Origin: Viscum album
Lineage: Eukaryota > Streptophyta > Magnoliopsida > Santalales > Viscaceae
Direction of reading: 5' to 3'
DNA length: 64,000 nt
Assembly: GCA_963277665.1 (NCBI GenBank)
Contig: OY728159.1
Coordinates: forward strand, 1,015,701,343-1,015,765,342
This document shows positions 34,909 to 46,721 of this stretch, piece by piece; position 1 is the first letter of the stretch, and every line of letters begins with the position of its first letter. The position numbers and the translations under genes are program-made. A model generated the notes under the pieces. The model saw nothing but the letters and a program-made list of their open reading frames with translations, was not told the origin of the DNA and did not search any database.

Positions 34909-35504
34909 CGGGTTTTAAGATTTGGTATCTATAAAAAATCATGGCCTAAGATTCCCCTTGGAAATGTTTAAAGAATATTAAATCAATTCTTACCCACAGT
35001 GTTTTTTTTGGGATTTAATTCAAACTTTATTGTCAAAACTATTTCGACCCTAAATATTAGCCCTTTTTACAGTCCAACATGCATGAATTTAAACTACTAG
35101 TAACAAAAGACTCAGTACTCATTAGATTGAGAACTTGCAAGGGGAACTCTAAAAAAAAGTCAAGTCCTGACTCACTAAACATACATTTTTGTATGATTTA
35201 GGTAATATTGAGCAATAAAAAAAGGGATTAAAAAGACATAAAATTCATGGGGTTATCCATATAACCCTATAAACAGTCAAATTATGCTCATTAGGTCCCT
35301 CGGCTTAATAAGAAAATTTTTATCACTTCATTCTTATTATTATAAATAATGATTATTTAATATAAAGGAATCATTATCATCATTTACCTTTCATATTGTT
35401 ATCATGAAAAATAGGAATGAATATTTATATGATTGAAACCAAAATTTCTTTCATTTATATGAAAATAGAGGGCCATCCACAAAATGGAGCCTCTCTGTCA
35501 TGTT
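34909..35504. other. AT-rich spacer in E2
   Basis: About 0.6 kb between the minisatellite and the end of the antisense gene. It is AT-rich, with no repeat or ORF that I trust. Confidence 0.5.
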
Positions 35505-38500
35505 TCAGAATAAACTCTCAACAAGATTTTTCATTTGTTGGACTGCTTCATAAGCTCTGTCAGCTGCCTATTAAAGTTGAGATAGTTGAGAAACTCCAGC
35601 CTCATCTACCTGATGAAGTGCTTCCTTAGCCATTGAAATGGCAGTTATCCCCTCTAATTGGGTTTCTTCTAATGTCTGATTCAGTTGCTAAATCTTGTTA
35701 TGAACAACATCCAGTTGTTGTTGAAGAGATAATAACTCCTTCATGGCTTCTTTGATTTGTTGGCTAATCTCAAGTGATTTATTGTTATGAATTTCCTCCT
35801 CCTAAACCACTGTATCTTGAAATCCCTCAATATTGATGAGTCATTTAGAATCTTCAAAATATTTTCTCAGCTTATGCTCCAACTCTCGTCGGCGAATAGT
35901 CTCTTTCATGGCATCATAGACAGGCTGATAATTGAACCCACCAAATCCCAACACGCAGAATAATGCTAGGAGTTTTGAAAAATGGGATGACAATTCATTT
36001 AAAGGATTTTCAGCAATTATGCTCCAAATATGCCTTCATGTCTTCTTACGTACCATGCCAAGAGAATATTGCATCTCTAAATCTAAATCTGAGTCACTAC
36101 CATGAAGTAAAATGTACTCTGGAAACAGGTCTCTTAGAGAGCTTCCTTGTTCTACTTCTCTTGGGACAGTAGAAGCTTCACCCTCTGATCTAGAAGCTGA
36201 TGACCCTAAATAAAAAATCAAGGTCATTATTAGTTTCAAATGGAGGAAACAAATATGATTTAGATGTCTGACTATATTTACCCAACAATAAGTCAGCTAC
36301 TTGATTGGATTTATCCTATGTATTCTCAGCTCTGGTGTTTTGATTAGGTGTTTCTAAAGAGGGGGGATTTCCTTGAATTTGTTCAGGTATGACATTTGAG
36401 GGATTTGGAACATCTCCTATTGAAGGATCCTCTGTAAGTATTTCTTCTGCCCCAGCAGAAGGATAAAGTGGAACACCCTGTTCCTGAAGATCCTTTGTGA
36501 CATTTTCTGTAGATAAAGCTGCATAAGGTGAATTTTGATATAAAGAACCAAGTTGAAGAAAAAATTATGTATGGAAAATGCAAGAATAGGAACTTAATTC
36601 CTTGAAATTCCTCATGAAAATCTCCAACCTTTTTGATGGAACCTAAAATATCAATATTCGGATTAAGGGTGTCCATCATTTCAATGTATACGGCCTGAAA
36701 TGTTATAGCATCCTTGCCATTTAAGGTATCCAAAAAATGTTGGTTGATGCCCAAATTGGCTCCACTAACATTTTGTTCCACTGAATATTCAACTGGTATT
36801 CAATCATCAGATCTTTCTGGGTTTGGGTTAATATCGGCATTGGTTTTAGATTGCCCTGGATCTCCACTCTTTTCTTCTGAAGTAATAGGAATATCAGTAT
36901 TGATTTTTTTTAGGATACTTTGAAAAAAGTAAATGGGGAATGTATTTAATCTTACCATGGATTTCCTCTCTCTCAACAGAGCTAGGAGAAGATATAGCTG
37001 AATCTTTTGACAGTACAGATACGTCAGCATGAACCTGGGTTTCCCCTGGGGCTTCTTTTTCTAGTTGTGAAGCATCAGCTCTTAATCCCTTGAGTGAGGA
37101 GAGAGACATAAATCCTACAAAAGGATAAAATGTGGTTACCAAAACGTCTTTATCAAGTTTTATGACCTAAGGATTATATAAATACTTACTCTTTCGATGA
37201 ACGCTTCGAAGAAATCTAATTGCTCTTTTGCGTTTCTGTTAAAAAGCTTGAGGAGAGATTAAAACACTTCTCTTAGCAGGGGAAACTTGAGTTAATGGTT
37301 GAGGATTACCTGTCACCATTACCCCAGTCATGATTCTTGTTGTGGGAGATATTTTTGGATACTTGGGAGGATCATTCGTTACATCAATGGGAGAAACTGC
37401 AGGACTATACTGAGGTGATTCAAGAATCGGTCCAGATCTTTATTCTCTACTTTCAAGCTGCAGAAATACATTTTCATCAAGATTAATGATGATAAATAAT
37501 AAAGCAGAGTTGAGATGAAAGAAAAAGGGAAATATATTCTCAATATTAACATAAATATCCCACTTCTCCTCATAGTCGATAATTACCCCTTCACAGACTC
37601 CTAAGTCCATCATATGAGATACTCGTTTTGAGGATGGAATTTGTTCATCAGTTGCATATATAAAAGTCTCTAATTCTACAATATACTTATGTACTTAAAC
37701 CAATTTATTTTCCAGATTGAAATCAGAATGTGCCTTGATATCACCAATATCTGGTATTTGAATTCCATGCTAAAGAAATGCCCAGGCATCCCTAAGATCA
37801 TGGGTTACATTCTCCCAATGATGAATGGATGAAGGTCACACATAATTCGATTTTTTCCTGGTTGACTTTGGAAGAGATTCAACACCTTCTGATTCAAGAG
37901 ATTCTTCAGACCATTATTCCTCGTAAAGTTTAACATATGGAATAGGAATCTCTATTTGATGGTGGTGACTGGATCACCTTGGTGTTGGAGGTATTGATTC
38001 TCTAGCCTTGGACTTCCTGGTATACTTCCTAGGAAGATGTTTTGAGGGCTTTGAAACCTATGAAATTTCTGTATCATCTTTGGCCTTGGACTTCTTGCAA
38101 TGATTTCCACATGCAATAGTAATTGTAGCCTCCACTCGATATATTCCTTTTGTAAGATCCCCTTGAGGATATGAAGAAACCTAAGCTTTGGCATACCCAG
38201 CTTCCAATCCAATTGATGCATCTGGTGGAGGTAATGTAATTGAAAATTTGGATACCTCTAAAGCTGTGAGAATCCATAATTGTCGCACTACCATTTAGTA
38301 CTTCTCATGTCTGACGTATGTGGGTGGAAAGGTACTTGATTATTGAAGACACCTGAACTGACGAGAAAATCTATAGGGCACATAATCCTCACAAATAATT
38401 TCACCATCAATCTTGGTTGATAATACACCATCCCTGAATGCCATCATATAAGATCTTAGCTCATAATTCTTTTCTTTACCATTATCAATAAATGTTCCAG

Positions 38501-39929
38501 TTAGTGGATTGCCAAAATGAAAGAAGTTGAATTCTCCTAAGACATTCAATACCTTCAGTACCTTATCAAGTCTCAAGTTCAGAGGCTTAATACTAGAAAC
38601 TTTCTGTAAAAATGGGGTGAATTGACCATTAGGAACTCTGACTGAGTTCAATACTGAGTTTGACGAAAAATGTGTTGCAATCCAGCCCCACAACACTTGG
38701 AATGGACCTGCAATTCTAAATGGATCTTTCCCACTGTATAAATGCAGAAGGAGATAGTAAGTTCTTTCCAAAACAGGGGTTTCTAGCCCAATATACTTCC
38801 CCTCTACCAATTTAGCTACAATTATTAAAGTACTTGATCTTACACCTCCTCTGTATTCACAGACTGGAAGAAAATAAACACATATACACATAGCAAGGAA
38901 GGCAGATAAGCATACTTTTGCATCTATATCAGGTTTGACTTTATAACCCCAATGCTTGTAATCACCTATTTCCAGTGTAGGTCAATATGTGTCTGAACTA
39001 CCTCAGTTATCAGTAGAAGGACAAACAGTAGGACGTCTATAGGTTGGACCTTTCTCTTTTGTTGGTTCTAAGAAGGCTTCCATCCACACTCTATCATGGA
39101 TATCTTTCTTATCCTTGGGTAAATTCTTCATTATCTTATGTAATTCATGGGCCAGTGGTGGTGTTCTAGTAACATAACCCCATGTTGAAGTAGGTGGGAT
39201 GAATTCATCATACATTTTCCCAAGAATAGGAATTCCAGCTATTTGGTAAATGTCCCAGAGACTAATACCAACTTCACCATGTTCCAAATGGAAAGAATTC
39301 ATTTGTGGGATCCATCAGCTTAGTAATTCAGGAATAAATTCATTTTTTTAAACATAAGTTTTCCCCATCTAGACATATTTGTAAATATGAATGTCTGATA
39401 ACTCTTTTCTGAATTCTGCACAAGTCCAACATACCCAGAATGCCCACATCCACTCGGGTTTTACACCCCCTCCAAAATGAAGGTCCCAATCTCCTTTCCA
39501 ACCATTATATTGATCTATTTGAGAAGCCCTGAAAGTGGAATTATAACAATTTGGTCTTGGCTCTACAAAATGATCCTTCATGTCTGGAGTGCAACCACTG
39601 TGATGAAGGATGCAACCAATAGGGATTGTGCCTTCTTTTATCGGAACCCCCCTTGCACTAATATTCATGCTGTTACAGTTGGAATACTGAAGAAACCAAT
39701 TCTTTGGAAAGTAATTCTTAATAGATGTAAAATGGGCATCTTACAAAATCCCATGCCCGTATAGGGGTAAGTAAGGACTTTGTGGATAGTCACGCTGGTA
39801 CGGAATTAGACCCTTCCATAGCCCAGAAATAGTACTCTCAAGAATGTCATAAGAATCTGGCCTGACGATCCTCATCAATTCATTTTGAATAACCTTATCT
39901 TCTTCAGTATGGGTCATCAAATGATTCAT
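35505..39929 (-). pseudogene. Antisense, intron-containing gene with plant-mobile-domain-like N-terminus
   Basis: Lies between integrase and 3' LTR of E2, on the opposite strand. Exon 1 (39929-37551) is one frame of 793 codons with many stops but no frameshift I could detect. It carries MNSFHLEHGEVGISLWDIYQ, WDLHFGGGVKPEWMWAFWVC, and KLVEGKYIGLETPVLERTYY with IAGPFQVLWGWIATHF, all like the plant mobile (aminotransferase-like) domain. Inferred later exons are 37457-37190, 37114-36956, 36876-36601, 36528-36282, about 36205-36051 and about 35965-35505. Introns are 72-93 nt where measurable, with GTAAGT or GTAAGA donors and pyrimidine-rich AG acceptors. Reading phase is kept across introns 1-4. 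The donor of intron 4 reads GA instead of GT. The last exon codes a coiled-coil-like segment (ETIRRRELEHKLRKYFEDSK, LSLQQQLDVV) and ends VESLF-stop. Tat elements are known to carry extra antisense ORFs; the function is unknown. Confidence 0.75.
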
Positions 39930-40445
39930 TATTTCCTGTAAAAAGAATTATCAAACTTTCAAGTCAGATTTTAAAGAATAAAGTGAAAAAAATTGGCAGA
40001 CACTGTTTGTGTAGGTCCTTCGACAAGGTCCTTCGACGAGGTCAATCGCGTAGTTCCTTCAACAAAGATCCTAGCACAACTCTATCAGTGAAGTCATTTT
40101 GGTGTAGCTCAATCATGTAAAGAATTTTACCTTGAAGAAATTCCAATATAAGTACACGATAGCACAATGCGATAGAGTTGGGTGAACGAGCTATGCAACG
40201 AGAGCTCTAAATTTTGGAGAAATTGCAAGTGAAGGAAAAAAACATGAAAGGTTGAGACCTATTTATAGGAAACAAAAGACCTATGCATCATGAATATGCA
40301 CCATCTCTACGTGACATACCTGTGTGACATACTTGTGTGAAGTACTTGCGTGACAAAATTGTGTTATTCATTAATCCATCATGATCTTTTTCCTAGACTT
40401 TCACCTCAGGACTTGACCCTCTTTATATATTTCGGATCCAATCCC
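39930..40445. other. Spacer between antisense gene start and E2 3' LTR
   Basis: Likely holds the promoter and 5' leader of the antisense gene. It includes short repeats of GTCCTTCGAC-AGGTC (40015-40060) and CTACGTGACATACCTGTGTG-type motifs (40306-40350). Confidence 0.5.
40258..40267 (-). promoter_or_regulatory. Candidate TATA box of the antisense gene
   Basis: The minus strand reads TATAAATAGG, a consensus plant TATA box, about 330 bp upstream of the first codon of the antisense gene and pointing towards it. A start near 40230 would leave a leader of about 300 nt. Confidence 0.5.
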
Positions 40446-40455
40446 GAGGGGGGGA
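40446..40455 (+). other. E2 polypurine tract
   Basis: GAGGGGGGGA, followed by a short T run and the 3' LTR. This is the expected plus-strand primer. Confidence 0.8.
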
Positions 40456-41134
40456 TTTTTTTTTACACTAATTAAAAAGATTCAAATATTAAAAAGGAAA
40501 AATCAACAAATACTCCCAAACTCTACGCGATGTAGTAACATCCAGCAGCTTCGCGAACGAGCTACGTGGTCGAGCTTCAAGAGAGATCTATGCGACCGAG
40601 CTTCGCGAACAAGCTACGAGGCCGAGCTATGCGCGAAATGATTTGTGATTCCCCTAAGTGGAGCACCTTTGTGGTGGATCTACACGTAATACCTGTGCGG
40701 GAAAAGTTTCTTCGGCCAGGCCCCATCCGTGCCTATAAATAGGACCCTTGGGCTCCCCATTTTCAGAATTAAAAAAAAAGTGAAAAATCTCTAAAGCTCC
40801 CATTGTGTAGCTCTTATGCCTAGATCTCTCAAATTGTCTTAGGTAGTTCTCTAAACTACAAAATAAGGGATAATTAAAAGGGATACGCATGTTTTGAAAT
40901 TATTCCCATTTCTTCAATCCTCATCCATACCTATGCACTGAACCTATGCGGTGTATCTGTGCACCACACCTGTGTGATAAGGCAACGCGAGGTACCTATG
41001 CGGCATACTTGCATGAGGTACCTATGCGGGCAGCTTAGGTACCCTTCTTTAAATCCATCTATAGAAGGGTATCTCCTTCCTTGGTTCCCTTATCTAAAAT
41101 GGGATAAGTTGAAGCCTCCACCAAAACCTCCTAA

Positions 41135-43917
41135 TGTCACGACCCGTCCTCGGGGCCCGTGCCGTGACTACCCCAAGCCCGCCTTCCATAGGCCAGGGGC
41201 TGGCGACTAGCACCAAGGCGTAAATCCCGGTAAAGGGAAGGCATTTCCTTTGTAAATTAAACAAGTACCATAGAGTAAGCAAGTGGAAAAGGTAAACACT
41301 AAGTAAAAACTGGTACAACAGTAAGTGCGGAAAGTAAGTGGGCCAGAATACAAACCCAAACTGAAAGTAAAGTACAACACGAAAAGGGAAAACAGTAACT
41401 GAAAAGTAAAGCCGCAACGTCGAGCCGTCCACTGGAAGTCCCACCTGAAGGGTGGGTACAGATATCCTCCACTGCTCTTTGGGTCCAGCCGACCGCTCCG
41501 AGTACGTCCCACCCAGTGGTCCACCTCCAGGTACCGTCCTGCTCCGCAAGCCTCCACCACGATCAGCGTTGTCCGTCGTCTGCAACCAACACAACGTAGT
41601 GCGGACATAGCCCGTGCAGGGGTGAGTATAAGCTACTCAGTAGGGACCCCGAGACCCCCGAAGGTCTCCCAGAATCTACAGAGGATAGTCCACAAAGGAA
41701 AGATACAATCACGAAGTAACATCCGACACGGCTTAGGTATATTCCCATACATATACCTAAGTCATCAATTCTCGCCCGGCTCCAACATCCGAGCCCAAGT
41801 ACAACCTAGTCCACACAGAAAAGCAAAACGTAAATCCACACAGGATAGCACAACACAATCCACAAAGGAAAGCAAAACATGATTTCATCTCACACAGGTA
41901 TACTTCTTCATATGACGATAAAGATGACCAGATATTGCCACTGATTCATCTAAGTCGTCGAACCCATAAAGGATCGATAGGTATTAACCCCCGCAATGAC
42001 CCACAAAGGATCTGACCCACAAAGGATCGATAGGTAACTAACCCCCACAATGACCCACATAGGATCGGACCCACACAGGATCGATAGGTAACTAACCCCC
42101 GCAAAGACCCACACATGATCAGACCCACACAGGATCTGTAGGCGCTGGCCCACACAGGACCGCTGAGCGCTGACCCACACAGGATCGGACCCACACAAGA
42201 TCGGTAGCACTGACCCACAAAGGATCGATGATTGATGTAGTCGTCGCCATCGAATCCACTGAGGATCTCTGCACAGTCGTCGTCGTCACAGTAGCAGTCG
42301 CAGCCAGCTCTAGGGTTCCCGCACACAGCAAGCTCGTTTGGGAGGGTCCGCTCCACGAGCCGAGAGGCTGATACATCAACTAACACATAGTCCAGAGTTG
42401 ATATATCCAAAAGTTTCGTATCATCAACAGGAACTCAACGTCGCAGACGGCGCGTCAATCGGACGCCCGGTCTGAGAGTTATTGGCTTTTTCGTCCCAGG
42501 GGCCCGGTTGGTTTTTAAGGAAAAACCAACCCGACCGTACTCCACCTGCATCCAAATCTCAGGCAGAGTAAGCCAAAAGATCCGTCTCACTTAGAGGAAT
42601 CTATCAAAGTTGACGGCACGTCAATCGGACATCCGAAGCTCAAGATATGAGTGTTTCTGCTCCGAGGGCCTGGTTGGTTTCGTGTACGAACCAACCCGGC
42701 CGAACCCAAGTATTCCGAAACCTTGAGTGTGATATATCGAAACTACCGTCTCAATCCAAGGATCTCATCGCCACTGATGGCGCGTCGTTCGGAGGCCCGT
42801 AGCTCAAGTTATGAGCAAAAGACCGAAAAAGTCCGAAAACGGGGGGTCTGGGCCCGGACCGACCCGGCCCAACCCCCCCCCCCCCCCCCCCGGGTCGGCC
42901 CAAACCGGGTCGACCCGACCCGGGTCTGGGTCCGACCCGACCCGGCCCGGCCCAGGCGCGACCCGGCCCGAACCGGCGCGGGCGCGGCCCGGCCACCGGA
43001 ATCGGCTCGGCCGGTTACGGCCGAGCGGCGGGGGGCATGTTGCCCCCGCGTGAGAACACCGCGGCCCCCACGTGGGGCTGCCCCTGGTCAGCGGATGTGG
43101 CAAGGCCGCGTCCCATGTCTTACCGGACCTGCGCGGTCGTGGGTTCGCTGGCCGCCGCCGCCTCCGGCCGCCGGCGCCGCCGCGCCGGTGACCCGCGCCG
43201 CTAGTGGATTCTGCGGGCCACCGGAGTTGCTCCGGTGGTCCGATTCCATTTTCGTCTGCGCCGTAGCTCCTCCCGGGTCCCATTCTTCACTGCGGAATCA
43301 ACAAATCGTCTCTGCGGCACGTTTGGTCATCATCCGCCGTTCTGCACACCAAGAAACAAAGGGCGGTGGATTCGGACTTGTTCGTTGGTCCGCACCCACC
43401 ACGTTAGCGGTTTGAAACAAGACCATAAAATCCCAGTAATTGATAAACTACGTCCCACAATAATAATGATCCATGAACTAACTTGTTAATTTGGTTGGTT
43501 TGCGTTCTTGCCTTGGAGGAAAACAAACATGGTAAAATCATCTTCAAAACGACCCCTACCTCGTAGCTGTCGTCAGACGAGAGTTCTTCGCAGAATTGAC
43601 CGTCGCGGAAGAAGAGGTGATCGTCACGTCGCAGAAGGGCATCGCGTCGTCGCGGTATACGGCGTTGCGTCTATGAACTCCGAGGATCAAGAACATACAA
43701 ATTTAATTATAACAATTAAATCCATGTTGTTGTTATAAACCACAAAGAATTAAAAGGTCGGCAATCTCTTACCCCAACGGATGATCGAAGATTTGCCGCG
43801 GATGAAGGAACGTCGCAGAAGAACGTCGCGGGAGAAGAATCGTCGGCGTCGCGGTACTTGGCTTCACGTCGTCGATCTCCGAGGGCTCGGCGTTCTTCGT
43901 CGCCCTTCGTTGGAGGT
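41135..43917 (-). repeat. E6 left arm
   Basis: Reverse complement of 43938-46721 with scattered differences and small indels. Read inward it holds a U5-like end, a block of GACCCACAC-AGGATCG short repeats (about 41990-42235), three degenerate 166-bp units (from about 42449), GC-rich GGCCCGGCC sequence, and an inner part rich in CGTCGC. Confidence 0.92.
42449..42830. repeat. Degenerate 166-bp tandem units in E6 arm
   Basis: GGCGCGTCAATCGGA-type starts recur at about 42449, 42617 and 42781, each followed by a CTCAAG-TATGAG-like block. The first two end in small hairpins: GGTTGGTTTTT pairs with AAAAACCAACC (42506-42531), and GGTTGGTTTCG pairs with CGAACCAACC (42672-42696). The right arm carries the mirror set. 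Confidence 0.75.
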
Positions 43918-43937
43918 CGGCGTTCTACGCGAGCCGG

Positions 43938-46721
43938 CCTCCAACGAAGGGCGACGAAGAACGCCGAGCCCTCGGAGATCGACGACGTGACGCCAAGTAC
44001 CGCGACGCCGACGATTCTTCTCCCGCGACGTTCTTCTGCGACGTTCCTTCATCCGCAGCAAATCTTCGATCATCCGTTGCGGTAAGAGATTGTGGACCTT
44101 TTAATTCTTTGTGGTTTATAACAACAACATGGATTTAATTGTTATAATTAAATCTGTATGTTCTTGATCCTTAGATTTCATCGATACAACGCCGTATACC
44201 GCGACGACGCGATGCCCTTCCGCGATGTGACGATCGCCTCTTCTTCCGCAACGGTCAATTCCACGAAGAACTCTCTTCCGATGACAGCTACGAGGTAGGG
44301 GTCGTTTTGAAGATGATTTTACCATGTTTGTTTTCCTCCAAGGCAAGAACGCAAACCAACCAAATTAACAAGTTGGTTCATGGATCATTATTATTGCGGG
44401 ACGTGGTTTATCAATTGCTGGGATTTTATGGTCTTGTTTCAAACCGCTAACGCGGTGGGTGCGGACCATCGAACAAGTCCGAATCCACCGCCCTTTGTTT
44501 CTTGGTGTGAGGAATGGCGTACGATGACCAAACGTGCCGCAGAGACGATTTTTTGATTCCGTAGTGAAGAACGGGACCCGGGAGGAGCTACGGCGCAGAC
44601 GGAAATGGAATCGGACCATCGGAGCAACTCCGGTGGCCCGCGGAATCCACCGGCGGCTGGAGGCGATGGTGCCCCGGCGCGCCGCCGGACAAAGCCGCCG
44701 CGGCTTCAGCCGCGGCGGCGGCTGCCAGCGGACCCACGACCGCGCGGGTCTAGCAAGACACGGGACGCGGCTTTGCCGCGTCCGCTGACCAGGGGCGGCC
44801 CCACGCGGGGGCCGCGGTGTTCTCACGTGGGGGCAGCACGCCCCCCGCCGCTCGGCCGTAACCGGCCGAGCCGATTCCGGCGGCCGGGCTGCGCCCGCGC
44901 CGGTTCGGGCCGGGTCGCGCCCGGGCTGGGCCGGGCCACTCTGGTCGGGCCAGGCCGGGTCGGGTCGGACCCGGGTCAGGACGACCCGGTTCGGGCCGAC
45001 CCGGGGGGGTGGGCCGGGTTAGTCCGGGCCCAAACCCCCCGTTTTCGGACCTTTTCGGTCTCTTGCTCATAACTTGAGCTAAGGGCCTCCGAACGACACG
45101 CCGTCAGTGGAGATACGATCCTTGGATCGAGATGGTCGTTTCGGTATATCACACTTAAGGTTTCAGAATACTTTTGGTTTGGCCGGGTTGGTTCGTACAC
45201 GAAACTAACCGGGCCCTCGGAGCGGAAACGCTCATATCTTGAGCTTCAGACGTCTGATTGACGTGTCGTCGACTTTGATGGATTACTCTAAGTGAGACGG
45301 ATATTTTGGCTTACTCCGCCCGAGGTTTGGACGCAAGTGGAGTATGGTCGGGTTGGTTTTGCCTTAAAAACCAACCGGGCCCCTGGGACGAAAAAGCCAA
45401 TAACTCTTAGACCGGGCGTCCGATTGACGCGTCGTCTGCGATGTTGAGTTGCTGTTGACGATACGGAACTTTTGGATATATCAACTCTGGACTATGTGTC
45501 AGTTGATGTATCAGCCTCTCAGCTCGTGGAGCGGACCCTCCCGAACGAGCTTGCTGTGTGCAGGAACCCTAGAGCTGGTTGCGAGTGCTACTGTGACGAC
45601 GACGACTGTGCAGAGATCCTCAGTGGATTCGACGGTGACGACTACAGCACTCAGCGATCCTTTGTGGGTCAGTGCTACCGATCCTATGTGGGTCCGATCC
45701 TATGTGGGTCAGCACTCAGCGGTCCTGTGTGGGTCCGATCCTGTGTGGGTCTTTGCGGGGGTTAGTTACCTATCGATCCTATGTGGGTCTGATCCTGTGT
45801 GGGTCATTGCGGGGGTTAGTTACCTATCGATCCTTTGTGGGTCAGATCCTTTGTGGGTCATTGCGGGGATTAGTACCTATCGATCCTTTGTGGGTCCGAC
45901 GGCTTAGATGAATCAGTGGCAATATCTGGTCATCTTTATCGTCATATGAAGAAGTATACCTGTGTGAGCTGAAATCCTATTTTGCTTTCCTTTGTGGATT
46001 GTGTTGTGCTATCCTGTGTGGATTTACGTTTTGCTTTACTGTGTGGACTGGGTTGTACTTGGGCTCAGATGTTGGAGCCAGGCGAGAATTGATGACTTAG
46101 GTATATGTATGGGCATATACCTAAGCCGTGTCGGATGTTACTTCGTGATTGTATCTTTCCTTTGTGAACTATCCTTTGTGGATTCTGGGAGACCTCCGGG
46201 GGTCTCGGGTCCCTACTGAGTAGCTTATACTCACCCCTGCACGGGTTATGCTCGCACTATGTTGTGTTGGTTGCAGACGATGGACAACGCTGATCGTGGT
46301 GGAGGCTTGCGGAGCAGGATAATACCTGGAGGTGGACCACTGGGTGGGACGTACTCGGAGCGGTCGGCTGGACCCGAGGAGCAGTGGAGGCTATCTTTAC
46401 CCACCCTTCAGGTGGGACTTCCAGTGGACGGATCGACGTTGCGGCTTTACTTTTCAGTTTCTATTTTCCTTTTTCGAGTTGTACTTTACTTTCAGTTTGG
46501 GTTTGGGTTCTGGCCCACTTACTTTCCGCACTTACTATTGTACTAGTTTTTACTTAGTGTTTACTTTTTCCGCTTGCTTACTCTATGGTGCTTATTTACT
46601 TTACAAAGGTAATTCCTTCCCTTTACCGGGATTTACGCCTTGGTGCTAGTCGCCAGCCCCTGGCCTATGGAAGGCGGGCTTGGGGTAGTTACGGCACGGG
46701 CCCTGAGGACGGGTCGTGACA
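43938..46721 (+). repeat. E6 right arm
   Basis: Mirror of the left arm. In this direction it reads like the second part of an LTR running to its U5 end, with TATACTCACCCCTGCA followed by TTGCAGACGATGG, an arrangement also seen in E1, E5 and E8 LTRs. The short GTGGGTC-GATCC repeats are at about 45655-45900. Confidence 0.92.

Larger units (their letters stand above)
41135..46721. mobile_element. E6: 5.6-kb palindromic insertion with LTR-type ends
   Basis: Left arm 41135-43917 and right arm 43938-46721 are long inverted repeats of about 2.78 kb separated by a 20-bp loop. The element begins TGTCACGACCCG, ends GGGTCGTGACA and has a perfect 5-bp TSD, CCTAA (41130-41134 and 46722-46726). No transposase or pol is present. 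The outer several hundred bases of each arm align in order with the 3' (U5) end of the E1-type LTR: GGCTGG-GACTAGCACC, CCAGAATACAAA, GTGAGTATAA. So both arms end outward in U5. The inner part is very GC-rich, including a run of at least 15 C near 42873-42890. ORFs here are GC-skew artefacts. Confidence 0.9.

Noticed and set aside
41990..42235. GACCCACAC-AGGATCG repeats as a possible CRISPR or telomere-like array
   Set aside because: Spacing is irregular and the set is mirrored in the other palindrome arm; simple LTR-internal repeats.
42651..43415. A 254-codon open frame and its overlapping partners (42751-43283, 44365-45072)
   Set aside because: Open frames occur on both strands in the GC-rich part of the E6 palindrome; they are Pro/Arg-rich low-complexity translations without domain signals.
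41135..46721. Foldback or MULE-type DNA transposon
   Set aside because: Not excluded, but the 5-bp TSD, TG...CA ends and U5 homology of the arms fit LTR-derived ends better than the 9-bp TSDs of MULEs.
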